From Nemertoderma westbladi (lineage: Eukaryota > Xenacoelomorpha > Nemertodermatida > Nemertodermatidae), in assembly GCA_032718475.1 (NCBI GenBank), contig JAUCBJ010006962.1, positions 1-64,000 on the forward strand: DNA of 64,000 bases. Reading direction: 5' to 3'. Positions 21,951 through 31,903 of this stretch are shown here, one piece after another. Below the pieces are notes generated by a model. The model searched no databases. It saw only the letters and a list, made by a program, of their open reading frames with translations, and was not told the origin of the DNA. Numbering within the stretch: the first letter of the stretch is position 1; every line of letters starts with the position of its first letter. The position numbers and the translations under genes are program-made.

Positions 21951-23962
21951 CTAATTCTTCACGCTGTGCTGGTTGCGTTTATGCTTCGCTAGATTCGATG
22001 TATCGGAGAAACATTTACCGCAAGTATCACAGATGTAGGGTTTATCTCCTGTGTGGATACGTTGGTGGGTTGATAGATAGGAACTTGTGGTGAATGATTT
22101 ACTACAAACGTTACAACTGTAGGGTTTATCTCCTGTGTGGATGCGTTGGTGGGTTGTAAGATGGGAACTGTTGGTGAATGATTTACTGCAGACGTTACAA
22201 CTGTAGGGTTTATCTCCAGTGTGAGTACGATTGTGTTTTATTAGATGGTCGTTCTGTGAGAAAGCTTTGTTGCACATAATACATTGGAACGGTTTCTCCC
22301 CGGAATGAGTGCGTCGGTGGCGTGTTAGACTGGACTGTGTGCTAAAAGCTTTACTACATGTAAAGCAGCTGGACGGTTTCTCACCAGAATGAGTGCGTTG
22401 GTGGGTTGTTAGACTGGACTGTTGGCTGAAAGCTTTACTACATGTAGAACAGCTGAACGGTTTCTCACCAGAGTGAGTGCGTTGGTGGGTTGTTAGACTG
22501 GACTGTTGGCTGAAAGCTTTACTACATGTAGAGCAGCAGAACGGTTTCTCACCAGAGTGAACACGTTCGTGCTCCATTAGTTTGGATTTACATCCAAACA
22601 CTTTCCCACAGGAACTACATCCCAAACTATCAACAGGTTTATCTGAACTGGAACGTTCCTTGGGACCAGTGGGAACGTTGGAACCCGAACCTGTTGGAGT
22701 AGAACCGGGTTCCTTGTGTTTCCGTTTTAAATGGGAAACGAGAAAAGATTCCACGGTGTAGACGATGTCGCAATGTTCGCAAGGGAATTTAGGTAAACTC
22801 TTATCGTGAACTAAATCTAATCTCCTTCTCTCAGCACATCCACCTCGACTACTTTGGTGTCTAAGAATTGCCTCCTGATTATCAGACCGGTAACTTCCAC
22901 ACCCGGTACACAGAATCATCCCGTCTTCCAAAACTCTCATCCCCAATTTCTTATTCTTCGGTTGTTTGGTAATTAATCCCAATTCCTCCGCGTATTCCGT
23001 TCCGTACCAAACAAGGAGTTCCGTACCGGCAGCAACTGGTTTACAGACCCGATAATACATATCCTCTCTGAACTGGAAAGCACAAACTGTTTGTTCCTCC
23101 TCCCATTTGGCGCAGTTTACGAAGCGCATCCAATTAGACTTGTACTCCCATCTCCCGCTGACAGTAAAGAATTTACCCACATCGTCCATCATCAACCAGC
23201 TGTAACCGTCAGACTTGCCGGGTTTAGGTTTACCAGGTTTCCTCTCTCCGCCATAAGGACCAAATAATGTTCCCGGATTCAATTCGACCTTGGTATACAC
23301 TCCTTTATTATGAATCTGAGATTTCTTTATCTCCAAACACGAGGGAATTGTTCTGCTGCCCCGGTTCCTTCCTCCACGAGTGGTTTCGGTATTCGGTACG
23401 AAGTTAAACTCCCCGTGTACCGGACACTGTAAGTCACTATATTCCTCGCCGCAAAGGTCGCAGAAAATAAAGTTGTTGAAGGATTTTATTGGGCAGTTGC
23501 GGTTGGCGTAATCGACCACCTTTCTGGGTCGTAAACCACATCGGGGTTCGAAAGGAGCCGTCGATTTAGGAGAGACGATGACATTTAAATCCGACTCATC
23601 TGTAGAAGAAACCGAAATCTCTTCAACTATTTCTTCTCCCTCGGCTACTGAGGCCGGACTTCCCCCACTAGAAGTCCTTCCCGCTCCCGAACCAACGCGT
23701 CCCAAACTGTTAGCGAGTTTATCGTTAACCGATTCCTCGGCACTCAGTACAGATGGACCAACAGTATCCGAGTGTCTACCGGAACTGACGTCATCCAACA
23801 GATCGATCGCTGTATCAGATAGATTCACATCGGGAATACATTCCAGATGTTCTTTTATTTCCTCGATGGAATCAGTTGGAACGATAAACGATGGCGAATT
23901 AAAACCTGCTGTTTCCCTGATAATATCGGTCGGAGATAAAGTTACTAAGTTCCCTTCTGTGG
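21951..23962 (-). CDS. PRDM9-like histone methyltransferase, 3' exon (SSXRD-like, knuckle, SET, zinc fingers)
   Basis: Predicted second coding exon of an ~857-residue protein; its first base follows a tttcag acceptor at 23963-23968. In product numbering: SSXRD-like segment about 330-353 (CGLRPRKVVDYANR), zinc knuckle about 355-370 (CDLCGEEYSDLQCPVH), PR/SET domain about 393-517 with GPY, DGYSWL, NWMRFVNCA and LLVWYGTEY, and a pre-array finger near 580. Eight tandem 28-residue C2H2 fingers run from 634 to the end with linkers HSGEKP or HTGDKP. In PRDM9 the SET domain trimethylates H3K4 (and K36) and the fingers choose meiotic break sites; that role here is inferred. No stop or frameshift. A PRDM11/PRDM7-type paralogue is less likely given the knuckle plus the long array. 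Confidence 0.85.
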
Positions 23963-24293
23963 CTGAAAGCGGCCATGTTTAATAAATTACTAATTTTATA
24001 GAAGTTTTAATTGGTTATTAATATTGTCATATATTAAATTCTTATTCATAGATATATTGATTATTGAATGAATATTAGCATATCTCGAGATATGCACATT
24101 ATTTTTGGGAACTTATTTATGATGCAAAATATACCAAATCTCTATAAGTTTCAAACTTGGTATTATCATGCCGTGTTAATAAAAGTTGGTGTAATCGCCC
24201 ACTCTGAGCAAGCAGGTAGTTTCATTTAGGCTATTAACCCTAGTTGGCCCGGGCTAATTTACTACCCGGTACGTAGGCTAATGTAATTGGCCC

Positions 24294-24309
24294 GGGGGGG
24301 GGGGGGGGG
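24294..24309. repeat. Poly-G tract, 16 bp
   Basis: Run of G in the intron. On the other side of the tandem repeat is an 18-bp run of C at 24868-24885, so the two can pair with each other in single strands. Confidence 0.85.
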
Positions 24310-24369
24310 TGGGGGTGGTGGGGAGGTCATTTTAGACAATTTTTAAATCTTTGTCTCAAAAATTCAAAT

Positions 24370-24720
24370 TTTGAAGGTATAAGGGTTTTCAAGATCGTTG
24401 ATCACAATAATGCTAAAAATATTTTCTGGCGATTCAACCATCATTGTTAGTGCTATTTTGGTCCCCCAGGATGAAAAGTAGAAGTTAATAAATGTCAAAC
24501 TAAAAAATGTTGCCTTTGGTTTGATAATTCTGAACGTATACGGGTTTTCACGATAAAACTAGTTATGAATATTGCTGGTAAATGAAAACCAAATTTTGGT
24601 GCCATTCTGGTGCCCCAGAACGAAAAGTACAAGTAGTAAAAAATAGCAAACTGTTAATTTTTGCCTTTGGTTTGGTAATTCTGAAGCTATACAGGTGTTC
24701 AAGTTCGCTGATCACGATAG
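24370..24720. repeat. Diverged ~155-bp tandem repeat
   Basis: The phrase ttctgaacgtatacgggttttca and variants recur at about 24371, 24527 and 24680, each followed by a gatcac or related block and by ttttggtgcc. Period 153-157 bp; units differ at many sites. Confidence 0.65.
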
Positions 24721-24867
24721 ACCGCGTTAAAAATCATTCGAGGTAACGCAACAATCGTTTTGTTGTCCTCGTCTGGTATTATTATATATTTTTTATTATT
24801 ATATATTATTATTATATTGTTGCATGAATTCAGATTCCCAACTGCGTTTGTTTCAGAGTTATAACAA

Positions 24868-24885
24868 CCCCCCCCCCCCCCCCCC
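24868..24885. repeat. Poly-C tract, 18 bp
   Basis: Run of C within the intron, i.e. poly-G in the transcript sense of the minus-strand gene. Confidence 0.85.
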
Positions 24886-25299
24886 ACCCTCTCCTCCGGG
24901 GTTTAATAGGGTTAATGTCAACAAAAGTTATGATAAATGAGTAACTGAAAATTTAAACAAAAAAAATACTCAGAAACAAATTTGAAAAAAATTAGTTTCA
25001 CAATAAAATTATCCGAACACCAAAATTAATTGTTCAACATTAAAAACAATAACCCGAAATAAACAAATAAATGGACCCCAAAACAAGTATCCTATCAAAA
25101 ATGAATGACAATCACCCAAAATAAATACAAATTTTCTCCAAATTAAATTCATATCGAGAAAAATCATTTTGAAATTACCAATTGAGGGAAAGGAACAGTT
25201 TATATAGGTTGTACTTTCTAACAAAAATAATAAACAAATATCATTAAAAGTTAATAAAAATGAGTCGGTTACAGTGTCAGCATACTACAATATATAAAT

Positions 25300-26696
25300 T
25301 ATGGATGTGCCGGATATGCGACCGGGCCGGAATTCCGGTCTGTAGCAGAGCTATCATTTTATGACTATCTACATGCTGAGCTGACCGACTACTTTTTACC
25401 AAGAATGTTTGTATTTGGTTGGGCTCAGCCTCACTAACACTTAATATATAATAAATAGTACATGTATGGCCATATACTAATTAAGCTTACCACCGTGAAT
25501 GACCAGTTTATATATTCGAGAGGCAATTTAGAAACTAGTAAATCCAATTTAAATCAGAGAGTATATACAAAAACTACACCTATTATTTCTTTGTTCTATT
25601 TTTCAATTTGCACTTTATTTATCAAATCAATCAAATCAATTATATCAAATCGGCGTAGGTTATGGTACAAAAATATTAGTTTATCTCCACCATCCGGAAG
25701 TAGACGAGAGTGTTTCTCATCAAATACATTACCAGCCTCTACAAATAATATTAAGGGTCTATTACTCAAAAGATTTACTCGCGAGGAGGTCACATAGAGG
25801 AAGCTCAATTACCACAGCTCTAACACTATTTACTTTTCCCGTATACAGTATACACTACTCAAGTTGCATGGCCCTTACGTATGTGTGTAACTGTTTGTGT
25901 TTGTGTGGTATGTATGTATTCTAATATTAGTGGGGGGGGGGGGGGGGGGGGGTGGTGTGGTGGTGAGGAGCGGGAGGAGGCGTATAATTTTAGCTACGTG
26001 GTGTATGGATTGGGATTGCTTGTTCACATTTTTTATATTTTAATTATTTACCGGTTATGTATGTAGACATTTACTAATATCGTCGCGTACTTAAGCGATG
26101 ATATAGTGTTTAATTTTGTTGGTTACCGGTGAAATACTGTAGACACATTTACATATAATTTCCTTAATTATAAGTCCCTACCTTGTGTAGAGACTTCCCC
26201 ATTCGTGCAATCACTATGGGTACCAAAGGAATAATAATAATAATAAAAAAATATTCACTCGGAATAAATTGAAGACGCTGGTGATACTAAATATATGTAC
26301 AAGTGTTTGTAAATTAGGAAATGATTCTTTATTTGCAGTCAACCAACGCAAAACGCCCTTCTCGTCCCGTTTAGTTGGGATAATTGACATATACTTACTA
26401 ATCTACTTCTGAATTCATAATATTATTAAAGTCAAAGTGACCTTGCTGATCATGATCCAGTACGTTCGTTATCTATCGACGCAGGACCTAAGCCCAAAGG
26501 ACCAAATTACGTGGTATCCTCCCTCCCTCCAGTTCTGTTCATGCATACAGTAGAAGGTACCATATAGCTGATTCAAGGAGAAAAAAGTGGTGATATATAA
26601 AAAAATCCGGCTTTGGCCGGAATTCGGGCCGGATTTTTTTTACAAATCCGGCTCCGGCCTGGCCGGTTTGAAAATAGTCAATCCGGCACATCCCTA
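25300..26696. mobile_element. hAT-like non-autonomous transposon, 1397 bp
   Basis: Terminal inverted repeats tatggatgtgccgga and tccggcacatcccta (one mismatch) are flanked by the perfect 8-bp duplication atataaat (25292-25299 and 26697-26704). An 8-bp duplication and a TAGGGATG-type end are typical of hAT. Subterminal arms are rich in ggccgg/ccggcc. A 21-bp poly-G tract (25932-25952) and gt-rich sequence lie inside; no transposase frame. Confidence 0.85.
25932..25952. repeat. Poly-G tract, 21 bp
   Basis: Uninterrupted G run inside the hAT-like insertion. Confidence 0.9.
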
Positions 26697-27339
26697 ATAT
26701 AAATGAATAAACATTTATAAATATAAACATTTGTATGGTTAATGAATAATCAATGACATTGAATGAATAAAGTTCCCATAAAATATTGGGAGAAACATCA
26801 TATTTGGAGCGGGAAGTTTCGTTTTTGGTTTAAAAGTGAATTAAATTTGGGTATAGAAATAATTATATTTTGGGTGCCGGTTTGAGTAATTTAATTATTT
26901 TTGGGATCGCCGAGATATTTAAATTGGGGGATGTTAATTGTTGGGTCTATTAAAAAACATTAATCAAACACAACGGGAAATAATAGCAGCAAACTATATG
27001 GCAGAAATTGTGGAAGGGGGAGTTTACCAATTAATTATGCTAAATTAATTAATAAATGCTGAAGGTAATTAATTACCGATCCGGAAATATAATAGATAAA
27101 TAACTGTTTGAACTATTAATTACCGGTATGTATTGCTTTTTTACACAATATATGGCGGGAAAAAATGTTTAAGAAGATTCCGTCCTACTGTGATTGGCCA
27201 TGACATTTCCCCAATAATTTTCCCTCAATAAATACTAGCGCGATTTTGTAACGAGTAAAATTTATGTTGAGATAAATAATAATCTCGGTGAAATATATAA
27301 AAACTAAATTATTTAATTACTATGGCCGTTTTCAACCAC

Positions 27340-27901
27340 CGTGATTCTCTCCAGTGATAGACTCTGTTTCATTCACGTCTTTCATGTCAAAATCGAAACT
27401 TCCTTCTGCGCTCAGATAACTGCCACTTCCCTCGCTACTCTCGATGCTGTCGCTGTACCATTCATACGGACCTGGCGGAGAATCCGTCGCTTTCCTTCTG
27501 TAATAAGGAAGTACCAGATCCGAGTTGGTACAAGCCACGGATTCCTTGTCTGAATCATCCTCACAAACATCGACAATAATATCCTCAAATATGGAGTGAT
27601 CCATAGAGAGTGATCCATCTTCTTCTTCGTCTTCAACTAAAACATCCATCGGTTCGTCGTCGATACCAACTATCTTATCTTCAGGAATAACTTTCCTCCC
27701 AGACACTCTATTAGTCTTTTCCTTCATAAAATCTGGGGGTTCTATTGGCTTGGCTCTGAGTTCGTTAAAACCTAAAGACGTCAGCATCTCGAATTGTTCC
27801 TTCAAGGCCAACGATCGACGCCTATCAAAGATGCTCATTAACTCCCATTCGTTGTCGGTGAAATAGTGACGGATGGAATCGAACTCGGAATCCATTGACA
27901 T
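27340..27901 (-). CDS. PRDM9-like gene, 5' exon with KRAB-like domain
   Basis: Begins with ATG at 27901. Residues about 7-55 match the PRDM9/SSX KRAB-like box: SIRHYFTDNEWELMSIFDRR, then LTSLGFNELRAKPIEPPDFM, i.e. the YFT..EW..M......L...G....P.FM pattern. In vertebrate PRDM9 this box mediates protein contacts during meiotic recombination. A long acidic, Ser-rich linker follows (DVLVEDEEEDG, later SSEGSGSYLSAEGSF). The frame would stop at 27332 if unspliced. The donor after 27340 (cacg|gtggtt) is phase 1, like the acceptor at 23963, and joins the exons without a break. The same gene order, strand and matching phase are why I link the two exons; a transcript would prove it. Confidence 0.75.
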
Positions 27902-28685
27902 CTCGAAGAGTTAATATATGATATAAAGTGATTTAAAAATACAATATACTATTACAATACAGTTGGAATGTTTGTTATTCTAAAAGTAGAACATAAACTG
28001 CAAAACGAATATAATATATTCAGTGATACAGTAGGTACTGTAGTACAGTAGCTTGCTAAATTAAGCTATTGTATACGGTGGCTGAAAGCGGCTGTAGGAT
28101 AGGTGTCATACGGGTCTGGTCTGGACGACGGGTCTGGTCTGGACGGAGTCTGTCGGTCTGTAAGTAGTTCGACGGTTAAAGCTATAAAAATAAACTACCG
28201 GAAAATAAAAAAAATTAACGGAAACAAACGCTCGTGATTGGCGGTTTCCAATGTGGGAATTTTGAAACTCACTATAGTTTTGTACGGTTGTTTAAGTGGT
28301 ATTGTATATGCAGCACCCTGGTTTAGTGGTGACATTCCTGGTCTCCCAATCATTCCTAGCCCAAACCTGGCTTTCATCCTTATCTGGTGGATAAATGGGA
28401 ACTTATTGTGGAAGATTACCTATATTGGTGAACAGGCATTCCTTGGCTTAACGAGCCTAAAAGATTCTCCCATTCATTAAGTGGTAGTATTCACTTACAA
28501 CATAAAGTTAATGTTTATTTTACTGTGTAATATACTTTATTTTACATTAATATCTGTCTGTACAATATATTTTCCGTAATTTTTCCTCTATTTTAAACAT
28601 CAACCGAACAAATACAGAAATGTTGATTGCATTTGTACCGTTATGTAGTCATTTGAATATACTGTAGGATCAGGTGACTAAGTCA
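27902..28685. other. Upstream region of the PRDM9-like gene
   Basis: Probable promoter side of the gene. No clear core promoter motif beyond AT-rich sequence. A 15-base block gctgaaagcggc at 28081 resembles the region around the 23963 splice acceptor, which may be chance. Confidence 0.35.
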
Positions 28686-29440
28686 GGTGGGATAACTACT
28701 ACTATAATCGGCCTGCTGCATTTAAACTGCACATTGAGATGCTATGCCAGCTTAACAAAAACATATTCTCACCATCATGTAATCCACAATTGACAAGCCC
28801 AATTGAGCGTGCATTAAGAATGCTATGCCAATCAAAGTTGCACCGCCACAACTCCCTATCCCCCATGAATTTAAGGAGATTATTCACATTATTCAAAGGC
28901 CAGAGTCCTTTAGGAGGCTTTCACGAAAGTCACGGACTGCCACCATGCTTATTCACTCCATGAGGACGCCAAAGCGCAAGATTATGCACTGGCTGGTTCT
29001 GACGGCGAAAGCAATGTCCTGCAAAGCGGGGGCGGTTCTGTTCAAGTGTCAAGCTAGGGGAGACTAATGAAGCACCTCCAAGGTTGTATAGACTGATAGA
29101 GGCTACGGTTGGAGATGTGTTCATTGTACTTGACACAATGAGCTCAACACAGCATTCTTGAGAAAGTGCGATCCAGAGATTTGGTGTCCGCAGTAGCAGT
29201 TAGAGCCCAGCTTGGACTCCCGTACAGGATAAGAGTACTGGTACTACTACAGCCATAATAAATAATCGTCCTTAAGTTTCCGTTTTATTCTATTGGACAT
29301 CCAAATCATGTAGACTATTTTACGCCGCCCATGCCTTCCCCTTACATATCGGAAGGTCTGAAATTCGAATCCATAATCCCAAGTACCAGAAGTCATCCAC
29401 GTGCTCAAGCAAGCCGTCCCTAGAACTTAAATGACCCTTT
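28686..29440 (-). pseudogene. LINE family A, decayed 3' half
   Basis: Starts with the LINE 3' tail (actactactataatcggcctgctgc) and continues as antisense of the post-RT region. Only scraps of frame remain, for example PSLTLEQNRPRFAGHCFRRQ at about 29020-29080. Its right part is the LINE piece shared with 8840-9045. Confidence 0.75.
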
Positions 29441-30384
29441 CAAACAATGACCATAAAATGACACAAACCACCACAGTAGTAGCCAGCTGCAAATGGGGTG
29501 TAAAAATCACGAAAAAAAAGTAATTATTCGAGGAATCGGAACAAAAGTACGTGGTGGCATGAACAGAACATCGAAAATGAGCGGTAACATGAACAGAACA
29601 CAACATCGAAAATGCGCGGTAACACACAACACCGAAATACCGGTAAGTGGTAATGTAAACATGAGTGGGCCTTTCGTGGACGCTGCGAACCAATAAAAAA
29701 ACAATAATATAAATTATTACAGTATGATACACCATACAAAAATATATAGGCCTATCTAGCTAGCTCTCAGCTTACAGTATACCAGTAGGCCTAATTAAAA
29801 AAAATAAAATGTTATTTTATAGACTTAGGCCTACCGCCTACTGGTCATTATTCTAGAAATTAAACTTATGATAAATTAAACTATACTACCAACTACCGTT
29901 ATCTACAAATCTACAGTACCTACTGTCAGACCGAACAGGCAGATTATACGAGAAACATTACGGTACCGTACTACCGGTACCCAATGCAGTAATGCATATC
30001 TGCATGTCGAAAGGGGAATGGTACAGAGTTAGAGAAAGTTTCACTTTATCGATTACCGGTATCATACTAAAACTGCAGTAAATGCCTGATGGCTATTGCC
30101 TACAATAGTGAGTTCCTCGCTTGTGTGCCTGTCTGCCTGAATGTGTTGCAACAGAGTCTGTATTCAGAAAATGTTTCACTTTAGGGCCTACCGACTTTCA
30201 TACTGCTACATGTACAGCCTTTTATGATGTCAACGTCTACGAGTCTGCATGTGTATAACTATAGCAGCCAAGTCTGTCTTCAGGAAATGTTTCACTTTCA
30301 CATTTGCAACCTACAGTATTGCGACTTGCCAGATATGTGCTAGAATACATCCTGTGTCTTTGTGGGGTCGGTAATCGCCACTAA
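29441..30384. repeat. Duplicated intergenic segment S1b (paralogue of 9046-10830)
   Basis: Collinear with S1a without the 800-bp TIR insertion; the empty site is at about 29748-29760. Ends at gccactaat where the PLE flank begins. No genes. Confidence 0.75.
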
Positions 30385-30464
30385 TCTACTACTAGGATCA
30401 ATTAAATATACAATGTAAATAGGACAATATGATAATGGTCTCCATAGCGAAAAATATCAACCGG

Positions 30465-30548
30465 CCCTATTGGGGCTCGAACCCGGTACCTAGGTTTCAA
30501 ACTTCTGGTTATCATCAGCCGGGTGAGTGTACTGAGCTACCAGACCGG
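30465..30548 (-). promoter_or_regulatory. tRNA-like box A/box B pair in pLTR (unit 1)
   Basis: On the minus strand, ggtctggtagctcagt resembles a tRNA 5' end with box A, and gggttcgagcccc, about 50 nt downstream, is a canonical box B. A GGUCU/GGGCC acceptor-like pairing is possible, but the T-stem is incomplete. Repeated in units 2-4, with a substitution in box B of unit 3. It could be an internal Pol III promoter or a tRNA relic; it overlaps the ribozyme motif. Confidence 0.5.
30481..30524 (-). ncRNA. Hammerhead ribozyme motif, pLTR unit 1
   Basis: Minus-strand core ctgatga (30518-30512) and gaaa (30498-30495). Stem I is acccgg paired with ccgggt (6 bp); stem II is aac/gtt around a 5-nt loop; stem III is the palindrome acctaggt. 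Predicted cleavage is after GUA, between 30487 and 30486. This is the minimal type I form known from PLE pLTRs. Confidence 0.75.
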
Positions 30549-30848
30549 ATGAATATTTCGCTGTGGAGTGGGAGATCATATTTAGGCCAACTAATCACTC
30601 AAAGGAAAGTACAAGTTCGTTATTCCCGTGCTCTGCCAGAAATGGCAACCATGCCTCAAAGAATAACTATTATACAGTGTTGTAGAAACCACTGTAACCC
30701 CGTATGCCTGGCCCAGGCTGTTAATTAATAATAATAAGTGAATTGTTGTGGGGTGAGTGACGCGGTGTATTAAATATACAATGTAAATAGGACAATATGA
30801 TAATGGTCTCCATAGCGAAAAATATAAACCGGCCCTATTGGGGCTCGA

Positions 30849-30892
30849 ACCCGGTACCTAGGTTTCAAACTTCTGGTTATCATCAGCCGGGT
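30849..30892 (-). ncRNA. Hammerhead ribozyme motif, pLTR unit 2
   Basis: Identical in all core and stem positions to the unit 1 motif, offset by 368 bp. Confidence 0.75.
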
Positions 30893-31216
30893 GAGTGTAC
30901 TGAGCTACCAGACCGGATGAATATTTCGCTGTGGAGTGGGAGATCATATTTAGGCCAACTAATCACTCAAAGGAAAATACAAGTTCGTTGTTCCCGTGCT
31001 CTGCCAGAAATGGCAACCATGCCTCAAAGAATAACTATTATACAGTGTTGTAGAAACCACTGTAACCCCGTATGCCTGGCCCAGGCTGTTAATTAATAAT
31101 AATAAGTGAATTGTTGTGGGGTGAGTGACGCGGTGTATTAAATATACAATGTAAATAGGACAATATGATAATGGTCTCCATAGCGAAAAATATCAACCGG
31201 CCCTATTGGGGCTCGA

Positions 31217-31260
31217 AACCGGTACCTAGGTTTCAAACTTTTGGTTATCATCAGCCGGGT
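31217..31260 (-). ncRNA. Hammerhead ribozyme motif, pLTR unit 3 (variant)
   Basis: Same core. Stem I has one mismatch (aaccgg instead of acccgg on the plus strand) and the stem II loop reads caaaa. Probably weaker. Confidence 0.65.
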
Positions 31261-31590
31261 GAGTGTACTGAGCTACCAGACCGGATGAATATTTCGCTGT
31301 GGAGTGGGAGATCATATTTAGGCCAACTAATCACTCAAAGGAAAGTACAAGTTCGTTATTCCCGTGCTCTGCCAGAAATGGCAACCATGCCTCAAAGAAT
31401 AACTACCCCTATTATACAGTGTTGTAGAAACCACTGTAACCCCGTATGCCTGGCCCAGGCTGTTAATTAATAATAATAAGTGAATTGTTGTGGGGTGAGT
31501 GACGCGGTGTATTAAATATACAATGTAAATAGGACAATATGATAATGGTCTCCATAGCGAAAAATATCAACCGGCCCTATTGGGGCTCGA

Positions 31591-31634
31591 ACCCGGTACC
31601 TAGGTTTCAAACTTCTGGTTATCATCAGCCGGGT
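31591..31634 (-). ncRNA. Hammerhead ribozyme motif, pLTR unit 4
   Basis: Same core and stems as unit 1, offset by 1110 bp. Confidence 0.75.
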
Positions 31635-31903
31635 GAGTGTACTGAGCTACCAGACCGGATGAATATTTCGCTGTGGAGTAGGAGATCATATTTAGGCCAA
31701 CTAATCACTCAAAGGAAAGTACAAGTTCGTTATTCCCGTGCTCTGCCAGAAATGGCAACCATGCCTCAAAGAATAACTATTATACAGTGTTGTATAATTC
31801 CGGTTCACTCTCATCGAGTCGGGGGGCGCAAGATCGGGCGTTCCGAGGTTTAAACGACTCTAAGATTTATGGAGGAGGGGTCGTTTTGAACTATGTAACA
31901 TCT

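Larger units (their letters stand above)
23963..27339 (-). other. Intron of the PRDM9-like gene
   Basis: 3377 bp starting gtggtt and ending tttcag. Both ends are phase 1, so the reading frame is kept; a second donor three bases further on (exon end 27337) would also keep it. It contains a ~155-bp tandem repeat, three homopolymer G/C tracts and a 1.4-kb hAT-like insertion. No other exon is evident inside. Confidence 0.65.
30402..31795 (+). repeat. Tandem pLTR array, 368/368/374-bp period
   Basis: Units start with attaaatatacaatgtaaatagg at 30402, 30770, 31138 and 31512; the third unit has a 6-bp insertion (acccct). Units differ by only a few bases. Each carries a hammerhead motif and a tRNA-like box pair on the minus strand. 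The ~100-codon plus-strand frame that repeats in every unit is a by-product of the repetition. Confidence 0.9.

Noticed and set aside
30465-30548. Functional tRNA gene
   Set aside because: Box A and box B are present, but the T-stem and D-stem do not pair properly; kept only as a tRNA-like promoter or relic.
30402-31795. CRISPR-like array of direct repeats
   Set aside because: The units are 368 bp long, contiguous and lack spacers; they are PLE pLTRs in a eukaryotic context.
30429-31853. Four successive 99-104-codon plus-strand frames (MIMVSIAKNINRPYW...)
   Set aside because: They repeat only because the pLTR unit repeats; they have no protein-like domain and overlap the ribozyme and tRNA-like boxes on the other strand.
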